Notes: generated by a model not told the origin, from the sequence alone. 64,000 bases of DNA from Bacteroidetes bacterium UBA4414 (GCA_002389765.1 DGQM01000018.1:1-64000); one strand, 5' to 3'; counted from the first letter of the stretch, positions 17,924 to 26,938 are shown. A program made the numbers and translations.

Positions 17924-20900
17924 TTACCTGATTAGGATAAAATCGCCTTTTTTCTCAAGGGTTCTTCCATCTGTACAGGTATATCTTATATAATAGCTGT
18001 ATGTGCCCATATCCTGCATTACTCCATTTAGCCTGCCATCCCAGCCTTGAGATTGGTTTGTAGTTTGAAATACCCTTTGCCCCCACCTATTAACAATAAT
18101 AAACTGCTTCATAAACTGGTTACCTTTTGATATAACGCGGAACACATCATTTCTACCATCTCCATTGGGTGTAAATGCATCAGGCATCGAGATATCACAA
18201 CAATTTTCTGTAGATACATAGACACTATCTACACTGCTACAACCGTAAATATTGTTTGCCTTCACATAAATAGAACCTGTTGTACGCTTAGACATCAACA
18301 CATTGTTTTTATTTTTTATATAAAAATTACCCTCACCATACCAAGTGTACACCAAATCGTCGCTATATGATGCTCTGATAGACACTGTATCTCCAACGCA
18401 TATTACCCCCTTATCTATGCTTTCAATTTTCATATATGGATGATCGTAAATAGTTATGGTATCTGTGTATACCGGAGATAAACAATTATAGTCCGACTTT
18501 ATTACCAATGCTACTACTTTTGTTCCCGTTGTGTTCCATTTCAGGTTATACAACTTATCCTTTTCGATAAGTGAAAGTGCTCCTCCGTCTGTAGAGAAAT
18601 TTAATCCCCCCGCTCCTACTGCTGTGGCCTTCAAAAGTACCTGTTCATCTACACATGCATATGCCGGAAGCTCTAGACTACCCGATGGCAAAGAATGAAC
18701 AATGATATAAGCCGTATCTGAAGCATTACAATACTCATCAGACACATTGAGGTATATTGGCCATGAACCGGCTTTCATCCACTTAACCCTGTAGGGGCCG
18801 CTGGTATCACCACTTTTCACAATAGCATTCCCGAAATTCCAACGATAGGTAGTCTTGTAACGATAGGTTGCCGTGTCTGCAATTTCTAAACTATCTCCTT
18901 CACATATTTCTTTGTTTGATGGTAGTATATCTGGCTTTAGTTGAGCCCTTATAATTACAGTGATTTTCTTTCTGTTACTTTCGCAACCAAATATATCGGT
19001 TTGGGTAACATACCAATAATAAGTACCGGCAACCGATGTAGAAGGTATTGGCGCAATAGCGCTAGCTAGCCCTCCTATTGGTTGTGCGTACCATTTTATA
19101 TCAGTACCTGATGCGTACAAAGGGGAAGAAGATGCAAATTGGCAATACTGTACTGTATCGGCAGCAACGGGCAAAGCAGACTGTGGCTGTACTATTACCC
19201 TGATGCGCGTACGTGCACTCTCGCAATTGTTTGCCACTTGGCTAACATACCAATAATAGGTACCAGGAACAGCAGTAGACGGTATTGGTGCAGATAGCAA
19301 TGGCGTGCCCCCAACTGCTGTATCGTACCATTTCAAATTAGTACCTGTTGCTACCAATGCTACTGAAGATTGCCATTGACAATAACTTATCAATGTGTTA
19401 GCAGTTGGCGCTATTGGCCTTGCATTTACTATTGCTGTAGTACTTGCAGGCAGCGATACGCAACCATCAACAGTAACGACTACGGTATACGTGCCTGAAT
19501 TACTAACTGCCGCAGGCATAAATACAGGGGACTGAGTAGTAGTTGAAAACCCGGCCGGACCTGTCCATACAAATGTTGCATTTGGTAGTGTAGATACATA
19601 CAATTGCAAAACATCACCCTCACAAACAGGTCCACTATTTGAAACTGAAGGTGTGCCTGGCGTAGGCTTAACAGTAACAGTTGTTGATGCCGGTTGTGAA
19701 AAACAATTGTTTTTACTTGCTATCAGCGTATATGTACCTGATTGTGATGGGATACTATTAGGAATAGACGGGTTTTGAACGGCAGATGTAAAACCCCAAG
19801 GTCCTGTCCACGACCAAGTAACACCACTAGAGTCGCTGGTACCGGCAAGCAATACTGTATTGCCTTGGCATATAGGTGTATTATTGCCAGCCGTAACAAC
19901 AGGCGGATTAGGATCTATAAGCACTACAGGCCCTAAAACATTGGACACACAATTATAAATAGTTGTAGTAATAGTATATGAACCTGCTGCTAATGCAGGT
20001 ATAGTGATTCGACCGGAACCATCTGCGACGGCAGAAAAACCAGGCTGCACAACAGCATTTTTGTTGTAGCTGACAATGTATGTACGCCCGCTTACCATAC
20101 CACCAATTACAATGCTGCCGTTAGCACCTAAACAAGTTACAGGATTATTCTTTGCACTTAAAGATATTACAGGTGGTGGCGGATCAGCAACACGCAAGTC
20201 GGGTAACGGATCGGAAGAACAACCTGTTGGTGCTGTTATTTTTATTTCAGTATATAACCCCGCAGATAAGTTAGGAATTGCAATAAATCCATTTGAGGTA
20301 GATGTAGTACTGATAGGTGCTTGAGGGGTTCCATTCTTTTTGTATGTAACAACAAATGCCGCACTTGTATCAATACCGCCTAACACTATACTACCATCTG
20401 TTCCGAAACAGGTAGTAGTATTATTGATTGTGTAGCTACCAATAACAGGTGCAGGTGTTGGGTTGACAACGACTGTGGTGGAGCTGGCTGGCGAGATGCA
20501 TCCATGCACTGTTGCAATTACTGTGTACACACCGGAATGCATAGGCTGGCCATTAGCTATCTTGGATACCCGGAAAGTATCCGTGTAACCATTAGGCCCT
20601 GTCCATGAGTAATGCCCGAACTGAAAACTATCTGCCTGCAACACGATTGTATTACCCGAACATAGCGGGCTGTTACTTTGTGCATTCGGAGATGGAGGTG
20701 TTGGGTACACCGTTACGTACGTAGTATCAGGAGCAGATGTACAATTGTTTTTTGTTGCTGTTAAAATATAGTTTCCCGACTGTGATGGCACTACATTATT
20801 GAATGCAACAACAGGTAATGTGGATGTAAAACCATTAGGTCCCGTCCACTGCCACGTAACACCGGTAGAATCGGCAAAAGCATATATTGAAAAAGCGCCA

Positions 20901-23212
20901 CCCTCACATACCGGCGAACTATTAGAAGAATTAGCTACAGGTGGCAAAGGATCCGGTAAAAATAACGGTAGTGTTGTATCTGAAACACATCCTAGTAAAG
21001 AAACTGTGACTCTGGAATATAATGCAGAGTTGAGGTTGGACAATACAATAAAACCACCTGCACCTGAGTTACGTAAGATGCTTGGCTGGGCAGCGCCATT
21101 TTTATAATAACTGACAGTATAGTTTTTATTGGCATCAAGCCCCGAAAGTGTAATGGCTCCATTGCTGGCACCGCAAGCTGTTGTAGGCGATATAGTAACA
21201 TTGCCAATGACAGGTTTTTTGTTGACTACTACAGACGTTGTTGCTATATTTGAATTACATCCGTTAAGTGTTGTATATACCGAATAAACACCTGCAGCAG
21301 CTAATGGTACATTGGTAATAGACGGGTTTTTAAGGGTAGAAGAAAAACCATTGGGCCCAGACCATGTATAGGACGTCCCTGTTGCTGAGTTAGTAAACAG
21401 ATTCAGTGTACTTTGCTCGCATACAGGTGTATTACTACTGATGGTGGATATAAAAGGCTTCGCTGTAACTTGCACAGCTACAGTATCGGGGCGAGAATAG
21501 CAGCCCAACTTTGATGAGCTTAAATAATATACCCCATTTGCTGCCGGCTGGGCAGATACAATTTGCGGATTCTGAATAACCGAACTAAAACTATTCGGCC
21601 CTGTCCACCTATAGCCATAACCCGGAGGTGCTGCAGATGAGAACAACTTTAGCGTATCACCCTGACATATATGTGTTGTAGCATTGGCTATCAATGTATC
21701 ATTTCTTATGTCTAGCACGGCTACCGTGACTGTATCTCTGTTTTTGCTACAATACTGCACACCGGTGTTCCAGACTGTATACTGTGTAGTGATAAGAGGT
21801 TTGGCATAAGGTTGCCTGCAAGTAGTACAACTAAGTGTAGATAATGGTGCACCTCCCGGTAATACCCCCCATGTAAATGCATTACCACCTACTGCGAGCA
21901 GTGATACGGAATCTCCGTAACAGATGGTAGTATCTTTAATAATATCCGTTATAGGCCATATGTATACAGGCAATACGAAAGTTTGTGCAACACTAACGCC
22001 CGGAAAGCGACATGTAGAGTCTTTTACAGTAACTGTAAATATCCTTAAACCTGTATCCAGCGTATTGGGTGTCCAATTGAAGCAACCACGTATTGAGTCT
22101 GTATTCTGCCCGGCATATGTAACAATTGCGCCCGGTGTAGATACTGCCGAGTTATCAGAAGCAACTAAAATTGCAGCTGTATCTGAAGACTTTAAATCGA
22201 AACAAAAACTCAACGGCACTTTAGCACAAGCCTCTACCCTGCCACCAACCATAGTACCACCAGTAATAGTGGTAGATACAGTGTTGGCTACCGGGGCAGC
22301 TACACTACAATTGATAACCTGAATCTGGACATCCCTCATTACAGAACCTATCAATACGCCATTTCGATACTCTTTGGCTCTGATAGTAAGCGTATTTGAA
22401 CCTGTTGAAACAGGTGTGAATGTCATTTGCCCCGTAGATGCGCTGAGACTAAATGTGTTATTGGTTTGAAAAGGATTGTCTGTAAGATTAAGGGCAGGGC
22501 TGGTTGTAGATAAAGATACCGGATACGTAGTTAAAGGGCATGATGTTGATAGTGTAGTAAGCGGCACTAGCAACTCAAAAGACAATGAATCGGAATTAGG
22601 GTCTACTACACCATTATTGTAGGTATAAGACTGGTTGATGCAAATTGAAGGAACAGGCTTTACAGAGAAAAAAGGTGATGAATTACCTTGTGCAACCGTA
22701 TTATTTAATGTCGCCTCTGTGTAGAAATTGTCTGTAGCTGTTGAACCATTATTGATATTTACACTTACATTTCTGGCAGATATGTATACTGCGAATTTCC
22801 ATTCTGTACACCTTGTAGGGAGTATAACGTCTGTTGAATACCACCACTCCCTGTATCCCGGAACAGAAGAACTTACATTGGTACATCGTGTACCAACTCC
22901 TGGGCAGCCTTGCGTTACAGTACTACCATTAGGGCTGCCATCAGGCAAAACAGATATAGCAGGCATTGATACATTCCAAGACTGATTGGTGCATGTATTT
23001 GTATAACAAAGCGGCACCGAAGAGTTCACATCTATACCAGAACAGTCACGGTACATCTTGAATGTGATTTTATAGGTAGAATCGTGTAGCCATTGATATA
23101 TTATTTCTCCGCCAGCAGCGTGAGAAGCAAGTGCATTATTAGATTGCAATGAAAAGAGCAACACTAATACAAACAACAGAATACGTTTCAGGTTTGTCGG
23201 TATTTGAAACAT
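17924..23212 (-). CDS. Giant surface Ig-repeat protein with CHU_C gliding-type C-terminus
   Basis: A 1762-residue secreted protein. Signal peptide about 1-30 (ending NALAS). Residues 31-500 form an N-terminal region with many Cys. Then come modules of three kinds: A modules with the WTGPNGF signature (six: about 505-586, 587-666, 758-838, 839-920, 1103-1185, 1186-1267); B modules with NGSIVLGGI/VSYNKN (three: about 668-756, 921-1011, 1014-1101); C modules with GTYYWYV (two: 1268-1344, 1348-1424). A PKD-like domain (about 1425-1508) and a further region precede the CHU_C domain (1674-1762: MPDAFTPNGDGRNDVF, NRWGQRVF), the type B T9SS sorting domain. Role: probably a long surface-displayed adhesin or filament; no catalytic motif. 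It has its own promoter element (23232-23239) and terminator. Confidence 0.9.
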   Translation of the reverse strand: MFQIPTNLKRILLFVLVLLFSLQSNNALASHAAGGEIIYQWLHDSTYKITFKMYRDCSGIDVNSSVPLCYTNTCTNQSWNVSMPAISVLPDGSPNGSTVTQGCPGVGTRCTNVSSSVPGYREWWYSTDVILPTRCTEWKFAVYISARNVSVNINNGSTATDNFYTEATLNNTVAQGNSSPFFSVKPVPSICINQSYTYNNGVVDPNSDSLSFELLVPLTTLSTSCPLTTYPVSLSTTSPALNLTDNPFQTNNTFSLSASTGQMTFTPVSTGSNTLTIRAKEYRNGVLIGSVMRDVQIQVINCSVAAPVANTVSTTITGGTMVGGRVEACAKVPLSFCFDLKSSDTAAILVASDNSAVSTPGAIVTYAGQNTDSIRGCFNWTPNTLDTGLRIFTVTVKDSTCRFPGVSVAQTFVLPVYIWPITDIIKDTTICYGDSVSLLAVGGNAFTWGVLPGGAPLSTLSCTTCRQPYAKPLITTQYTVWNTGVQYCSKNRDTVTVAVLDIRNDTLIANATTHICQGDTLKLFSSAAPPGYGYRWTGPNSFSSVIQNPQIVSAQPAANGVYYLSSSKLGCYSRPDTVAVQVTAKPFISTISSNTPVCEQSTLNLFTNSATGTSYTWSGPNGFSSTLKNPSITNVPLAAAGVYSVYTTLNGCNSNIATTSVVVNKKPVIGNVTISPTTACGASNGAITLSGLDANKNYTVSYYKNGAAQPSILRNSGAGGFIVLSNLNSALYSRVTVSLLGCVSDTTLPLFLPDPLPPVANSSNSSPVCEGGAFSIYAFADSTGVTWQWTGPNGFTSTLPVVAFNNVVPSQSGNYILTATKNNCTSAPDTTYVTVYPTPPSPNAQSNSPLCSGNTIVLQADSFQFGHYSWTGPNGYTDTFRVSKIANGQPMHSGVYTVIATVHGCISPASSTTVVVNPTPAPVIGSYTINNTTTCFGTDGSIVLGGIDTSAAFVVTYKKNGTPQAPISTTSTSNGFIAIPNLSAGLYTEIKITAPTGCSSDPLPDLRVADPPPPVISLSAKNNPVTCLGANGSIVIGGMVSGRTYIVSYNKNAVVQPGFSAVADGSGRITIPALAAGSYTITTTIYNCVSNVLGPVVLIDPNPPVVTAGNNTPICQGNTVLLAGTSDSSGVTWSWTGPWGFTSAVQNPSIPNSIPSQSGTYTLIASKNNCFSQPASTTVTVKPTPGTPSVSNSGPVCEGDVLQLYVSTLPNATFVWTGPAGFSTTTQSPVFMPAAVSNSGTYTVVVTVDGCVSLPASTTAIVNARPIAPTANTLISYCQWQSSVALVATGTNLKWYDTAVGGTPLLSAPIPSTAVPGTYYWYVSQVANNCESARTRIRVIVQPQSALPVAADTVQYCQFASSSPLYASGTDIKWYAQPIGGLASAIAPIPSTSVAGTYYWYVTQTDIFGCESNRKKITVIIRAQLKPDILPSNKEICEGDSLEIADTATYRYKTTYRWNFGNAIVKSGDTSGPYRVKWMKAGSWPIYLNVSDEYCNASDTAYIIVHSLPSGSLELPAYACVDEQVLLKATAVGAGGLNFSTDGGALSLIEKDKLYNLKWNTTGTKVVALVIKSDYNCLSPVYTDTITIYDHPYMKIESIDKGVICVGDTVSIRASYSDDLVYTWYGEGNFYIKNKNNVLMSKRTTGSIYVKANNIYGCSSVDSVYVSTENCCDISMPDAFTPNGDGRNDVFRVISKGNQFMKQFIIVNRWGQRVFQTTNQSQGWDGRLNGVMQDMGTYSYYIRYTCTDGRTLEKKGDFILIR
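19400..21720 (-). repeat. Coding repeats: interleaved Ig modules (AAB-AABB-AA)
   Basis: Within the giant protein, A modules always occur in pairs and are followed by one or two B modules. The third and fifth A modules share phrasing (PSQSG, ATKNNC/ASKNNC), and the fourth and sixth share PASTT-type ends, so the block looks built by duplicating a larger AAB unit. Divergence at DNA level is considerable, so the duplications are old. Confidence 0.65.
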
Positions 23213-23231
23213 GATAAAGATATGTATGCTG

Positions 23232-23239
23232 CAAAACTA
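23232..23239 (-). promoter_or_regulatory. -7 promoter element of the giant Ig-repeat gene
   Basis: Minus strand TAGTTTTG, a full match to TAnnTTTG, 20 bases before the ATG at 23212. Confidence 0.45.
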
Positions 23240-23365
23240 TCAGATAATAGCCTATAAACCTTAAAACCTCAATTAAATAGCCATGAAAAAATACATTTTC
23301 AAGACAATTCTGCATTGTTTTGAACAGACAGTTAAAACCGGAAAACGGAAAAGCTTAGAAATAAG

Positions 23366-23394
23366 AAAGGTCACTTTTGTGTAAGTGACCTTTT
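23366..23394 (-). terminator. Terminator of tRNA-Leu
   Basis: Stem AAGGTCACTT/AAGTGACCTT with a 6-base loop, starting four bases past the 3' end of tRNA-Leu on the minus strand and followed by T-rich sequence. Confidence 0.75.
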
Positions 23395-23397
23395 AAG

Positions 23398-23483
23398 TGC
23401 CCCGGGCGGGACTTGAACCCGCACACGCATTGCTGCATACAGGATTTTAAGTCCTGCGCGTCTACCAATTCCACCACCAGGGC
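23398..23483 (-). tRNA. tRNA-Leu (anticodon TAA)
   Basis: An 86-base gene. Acceptor strands GCCCTGG and CCGGGGC pair with one G-T wobble, discriminator base A. The D-loop contains GGTGGAATTGGTAGACGC, typical of leucine tRNAs. The anticodon stem CAGGA/TCCTG encloses a seven-base loop with TAA at positions 34-36, decoding TTA and TTG. A long variable arm fits the class II structure, and the T-arm is GCGGGTTCAAGTCCCGC. CCA is not encoded. Confidence 0.97.
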
Positions 23484-23512
23484 TTTTGCATACGGTAGAT
23501 GTAAGCAAAAAA

Positions 23513-23538
23513 AATTCCAAACCGAGAGGCTTGGAATT
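23513..23538 (-). terminator. Terminator of tRNA-Gly
   Basis: Stem AATTCCAA/TTGGAATT with a 10-base loop followed on the minus strand by eight T residues, 5 bases past tRNA-Gly and before tRNA-Leu. Confidence 0.8.
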
Positions 23539-23543
23539 CTTTG

Positions 23544-23616
23544 AGCGGAAGACGAGACTCGAACCCGCGACCCTCACCTTGGCAAGGTGATGCTCTACCA
23601 ACTGAGCTACTTCCGC
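23544..23616 (-). tRNA. tRNA-Gly (anticodon GCC)
   Basis: A 73-base gene. Acceptor GCGGAAG pairs fully with CTTCCGC, discriminator T (usual for bacterial glycine tRNA). The D-arm contains AGCTCAGTTGGTAGAGC; the anticodon stem TCACC/GGTGA encloses TTGCCAA, giving GCC; the T-arm is CGCGGGTTCGAGTCTCG. CCA is not encoded. It decodes GGC and GGT. Confidence 0.98.
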
Positions 23617-23641
23617 ATGTGTTTTAAGAACTTTGGGATTG

Positions 23642-23672
23642 CAAAGATAGGGGCAAAAAACTAATCTCCAAA
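23642..23672 (-). promoter_or_regulatory. Complete promoter of tRNA-Gly
   Basis: Minus strand TTTG (23669-23672), a 19-base spacer and TATCTTTG (23642-23649) match the Bacteroidota -33/-7 consensus with ideal spacing, 25 bases before the tRNA 5' end. Confidence 0.65.
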
Positions 23673-23781
23673 CAGTTTTTCAAACATTTTTTTCCATCAA
23701 TTGTTTTTCCTCATTCAAAGCCAATACTGGTAAATCACAGCAAAATATTTTTGATAAATAGACTTACAAAAACGGATAGCT

Positions 23782-23789
23782 TACCTTTG
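23782..23789 (+). promoter_or_regulatory. -7 promoter element of ccmB
   Basis: TACCTTTG matches TAnnTTTG fully, 10 bases before the ccmB ATG at 23800, so the leader would be very short. Confidence 0.45.
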
Positions 23790-23799
23790 CTGCCGCAAG

Positions 23800-24450
23800 A
23801 TGAATCAGCTAATATCGCTCGTAAAAAAAGACCTTCTGATAGAATGGAGACAGAAGCATACACTATTTGGTGTATTGCTGTATGTAGGTGCTACTGTGTT
23901 TGCGGTATACATCATGAATGGTCAGCCTGAAGTGAAAGTTTGGAATGCACTGTTTTGGATAACACAATTGTTTGTTGCAGTAAACTCTGTTGCCAAAAGC
24001 TTTTTGCAAGAGCATCCCAACCGTTTCAGGTACTACTTCACAGTTGTTAAGCCATCTACCTTTCTGCTGGCAAAAATGCTGTATAGTATGGTACTGATGC
24101 TTGGCATAAGCCTCATCAGTCTGTTTTTATTCTCAATACTGTTAGGAAACCCTGTCATTCAAACAGCCGTATTTGTGGGTGTAACAGCAGCAGGTAGTTT
24201 AGCGCTATCAGCAGTATTTACATTTCTTTCAGCCATTGCAGCAAGAGCACAGCAAAACGCTGCATTGATGGCTATACTAGGCTTTCCGCTGGTGATACCT
24301 GTACTGATGATACTGAGCAATCTGGCACTTTCAGCCATTTCGCCTGTATATCAGGAGGGCTGGTGGGTTATGATGCTGGTACTGCTGGCATTGAGTATAC
24401 TGGTTATCATATTAGGCTTAATTCTGTTTCCATTCCTGTGGCAAGAGTAA
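23800..24450 (+). CDS. ccmB: Haem exporter membrane subunit CcmB
   Basis: A 216-residue integral membrane protein close in length to proteobacterial CcmB (about 220). It begins LISLVKKDLLIEWRQKHTLFG, the CcmB opening in which a basic cytoplasmic stretch precedes the first of about six membrane helices. CcmB is the permease that partners the ATPase CcmA and CcmC in delivering haem to periplasmic CcmE for cytochrome c maturation. No ccmA is adjacent. It is followed by ccmC and a ccmD-like gene; the 66-base gap before ccmC contains a separate promoter element. Confidence 0.92.
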   Translation: MNQLISLVKKDLLIEWRQKHTLFGVLLYVGATVFAVYIMNGQPEVKVWNALFWITQLFVAVNSVAKSFLQEHPNRFRYYFTVVKPSTFLLAKMLYSMVLMLGISLISLFLFSILLGNPVIQTAVFVGVTAAGSLALSAVFTFLSAIAARAQQNAALMAILGFPLVIPVLMILSNLALSAISPVYQEGWWVMMLVLLALSILVIILGLILFPFLWQE

Positions 24451-24488
24451 AACATCTAAACAAAAACCATTACCGAGAATTATTCTCT

Positions 24489-24496
24489 TACATTTG
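24489..24496 (+). promoter_or_regulatory. -7 promoter element of ccmC
   Basis: TACATTTG matches TAnnTTTG fully, 20 bases before the ccmC ATG, so ccmC may be transcribed independently of ccmB as well as from upstream. Confidence 0.45.
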
Positions 24497-24516
24497 CGGA
24501 AATTTAACCATCGCTT

Positions 24517-25182
24517 ATGCGTAGCAACTGGTGGAAAATACTTTGTGTCGTCCTGCTGGCTTATGCCATTATAGGAGGCTTATTATTACCTGTACCTGCA
24601 CGCCACATCCTCAACGAAACTATACGCAACCTGTACTTTCACGTACCCATGTGGTTTGGTATGATGTTGCTCTTCGGTATTTCCTTTTATCATTCACTGA
24701 TGTATCTGCGAAAGCAGGATATGAATTATGATATTAAAGCCGTGGCTTTTCTGAAAATAGGCGTACTGTTTAGCTGTTTGGGTATGATTACGGGTATGGA
24801 ATGGGCAAAATACACATGGGGAGAGCCTTGGAGTAATGACCCAAAACAATTGGCTACTGCTATATGCATGCTCAGCTATTTTGCCTACCTGATACTGCGT
24901 GGCGGTATTAAAGACGAAGAAAAGCGTGCTAAAATATCAGCAGTATATAATGTATTTGCATTTGCATTGATGATACCTCTGCTATTTATATTGCCTCGTA
25001 TGGTAGACTCACTACATCCCGGCAATGGTGGCAATCCCGGCTTCAATAGTTACGACCTTGACAGCCGTATGCGTCTGGTGTTCTACCCTGCTGTTATTGG
25101 GTGGTTTCTGCTGGGCTATTGGATAAGCACACTGCACATTCGTATCAATCAGATTAATTACAAAAGAGATAATACTTTTTAA
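24517..25182 (+). CDS. ccmC: Cytochrome c biogenesis haem-handling protein CcmC
   Basis: A 221-residue membrane protein of the CcmC/CcsA family with about six helices. The haem-handling tryptophan-rich motif appears as TWGEPWSNDPK (about residues 110-120), the WWD-type loop facing the periplasm. Histidines likely to ligate haem lie before it (YFHVPMWFG, about 40-48) and after it (DSLHPGNGG). The family loads haem onto CcmE in system I. It is downstream of ccmB and 11 bases upstream of the ccmD-like gene, consistent with one operon. Confidence 0.93.
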   Translation: MRSNWWKILCVVLLAYAIIGGLLLPVPARHILNETIRNLYFHVPMWFGMMLLFGISFYHSLMYLRKQDMNYDIKAVAFLKIGVLFSCLGMITGMEWAKYTWGEPWSNDPKQLATAICMLSYFAYLILRGGIKDEEKRAKISAVYNVFAFALMIPLLFILPRMVDSLHPGNGGNPGFNSYDLDSRMRLVFYPAVIGWFLLGYWISTLHIRINQINYKRDNTF

Positions 25183-25193
25183 TATACCAACAA

Positions 25194-25400
25194 ATGAGAA
25201 AAGTATCCATATCAATCATACTATTACTGCTCAGCCTGTCTGCAATAGCACAGGAGAATGCTCCGGAAATGGCAGACAAGTTCAGGGCAGACGGTAAAAT
25301 ATACGTTGTGGTTTTGGTATTAGCCACTATCTTTGCGGGGATTATTGCATATCTGGTAAGACTGGAACGCAAAATCAGCAAACTGGAAAAAGAAAATTAA
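25194..25400 (+). CDS. Small CcmD-like membrane protein
   Basis: A 68-residue protein with a signal-like first helix (ISIILLLLSLSAIAQ), a short DKFRADGKIY linker and a second membrane helix (VVVLVLATIFAGIIAYLV) followed by a charged tail (RLERKISKLEKEN). The second half has the size and topology of CcmD, which stabilises the CcmABC complex. The N-terminal extra helix is typical of the Bacteroidota version and is probably cleaved. Position directly after ccmC supports the call. Similarity is by topology and context rather than conserved residues. Confidence 0.75.
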   Translation: MRKVSISIILLLLSLSAIAQENAPEMADKFRADGKIYVVVLVLATIFAGIIAYLVRLERKISKLEKEN

Positions 25401-25434
25401 ACATTATCCTAATTATTATTAATTAAACATCAAT

Positions 25435-26862
25435 ATGGCAGAAACAGCTACAGCCCAAAAGCATTACAGCTTCTTTCAGGGTGTTGAACGCAACTTTGAC
25501 AAAGCAGCTAAGTTTACAAGATTTGAGAAAGGTATACTTGAGCAAATCAAAGCTTGTAACTCTATATACCAAATGAAATTCCCGGTTCGTATCGGTGACA
25601 AAATCGAGGTTATAGAAGCATACCGTGTGCAACACTCGCATCACAAACTGCCATGTAAAGGTGGTATCCGCTACAGCATGGATGTGAATCAGGATGAAGT
25701 GATGGCGCTGGCTGCATTGATGACTTACAAATGTGCTATCGTTAACGTACCATTCGGTGGTGGTAAAGGTGGTATCAAAATCAACCCTAAGAACTACTCT
25801 ACTTTCGAACTGGAAAAAATAACACGTCGTTATGCATCAGAACTGGTGAAGAAAAACTTCATTGGCCCTGGTATCGACGTACCTGCACCAGACTACGGTA
25901 CAGGCGCACGCGAAATGAGCTGGATAGTAGATACTTACGCTTCTCTGAAACCGGGCGAAGTAGATGCTATGGGCTGTGTAACTGGTAAGCCAATTGCACA
26001 AGGTGGTGTACGTGGCCGTACAGAAGCTACTGGCCTTGGCGTATTCTACGGTCTGCGCGAGCTGTGTAATGTAAAAGAAGATATGGATCGCCTGGGCTTG
26101 ACTACAGGTGTTCAGGATAAAAAAGTAATTGTACAAGGTCTGGGTAATGTAGGTTATCACGCTGCTAAATTCTTCTTCGAAGGCGGTTCTAAAATCGTTG
26201 GTCTGGCAGAATACGAAGGCGGTATCTACAATGCTAACGGTCTGGATCTGGAAGCAGTAGTGGCACACCGCAAAGCAACAGGTTCTATCCTGGGATTCCC
26301 TGGTGCTACTGATTTCAAAAACGGTTTCGACGTTATCGAACAAGAGTGTGATATCCTGATTCCTGCTGCATTGGAAAACGTTATCAATGCTGATAACGCA
26401 GACCGCATCAAAGCAAAAATAATAGGTGAAGGTGCTAATGGTCCACTGACTCCTGAAGCTGACGAAATACTGCTGGCTAAAGGCGTTATCATCGTTCCGG
26501 ATATGTACCTGAACGCAGGTGGTGTTACTGTATCATACTTCGAATGGTTGAAAAACCTGAGCCACGTTCGTTATGGTCGTATGGAAAAACGCTTTAGCGA
26601 AAACCAGAACACTAACATACTGAGCACAGTAGAAGGCCTGACAGGCAAAAAAGTTAGCGACGTAGAACGCAAACAAATCATGCACGGTCCTGATGAAGTT
26701 GATCTGGTTTACTCTGGTCTGGAAGACACCATGATTGGTTCTTTCCACGAAATCCGCGATACTATGCGTGAGCACAACATGAACGATATGCGTACTGCTG
26801 CATTCATCGTTGCTATCAACAAAGTTGGTGTTGCTTACGAAGAACTGGGTATCTTCCCATAG
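25435..26862 (+). CDS. gdhA: Glutamate dehydrogenase (Glu/Leu/Phe/Val family)
   Basis: A 475-residue enzyme interconverting glutamate and 2-oxoglutarate plus ammonia. Substrate-site motifs are KGGIRYS, the catalytic region VNVPFGGGKGGI and PAPDYGTG; the NAD(P)-binding Rossmann domain follows with VQGLGNVGYHAA. Downstream are IPAALENVI and GANGPLTPEAD. Length is on the long side of the bacterial catabolic type. Codon use is strongly biased to C-ending forms, suggesting high expression. It lies 34 bases after the ccmD-like gene and may be read from the ccm transcript. Coenzyme preference cannot be fixed from the sequence alone. A strong terminator follows. Confidence 0.92.
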   Translation: MAETATAQKHYSFFQGVERNFDKAAKFTRFEKGILEQIKACNSIYQMKFPVRIGDKIEVIEAYRVQHSHHKLPCKGGIRYSMDVNQDEVMALAALMTYKCAIVNVPFGGGKGGIKINPKNYSTFELEKITRRYASELVKKNFIGPGIDVPAPDYGTGAREMSWIVDTYASLKPGEVDAMGCVTGKPIAQGGVRGRTEATGLGVFYGLRELCNVKEDMDRLGLTTGVQDKKVIVQGLGNVGYHAAKFFFEGGSKIVGLAEYEGGIYNANGLDLEAVVAHRKATGSILGFPGATDFKNGFDVIEQECDILIPAALENVINADNADRIKAKIIGEGANGPLTPEADEILLAKGVIIVPDMYLNAGGVTVSYFEWLKNLSHVRYGRMEKRFSENQNTNILSTVEGLTGKKVSDVERKQIMHGPDEVDLVYSGLEDTMIGSFHEIRDTMREHNMNDMRTAAFIVAINKVGVAYEELGIFP

Positions 26863-26887
26863 TAGATTACAATACTACATTATAAAC

Positions 26888-26915
26888 AAAAGCCCCTGCA
26901 TATGCAGGGGCTTTT
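26888..26915. terminator. Bidirectional terminator between gdhA and the LamG-like gene
   Basis: A perfect palindrome centred on GCATATGC with a GCCCCTGCA/TGCAGGGGC stem and A/T runs on both sides, between convergent genes. Confidence 0.88.
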
Positions 26916-26938
26916 TAGTTGACTAGTGAAAGAGTGGA

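Noticed and set aside
23371..23601. A 76-codon minus-strand open frame over the two tRNAs and their terminators
   Set aside because: It spans two tRNA genes and two terminator hairpins; not a gene.
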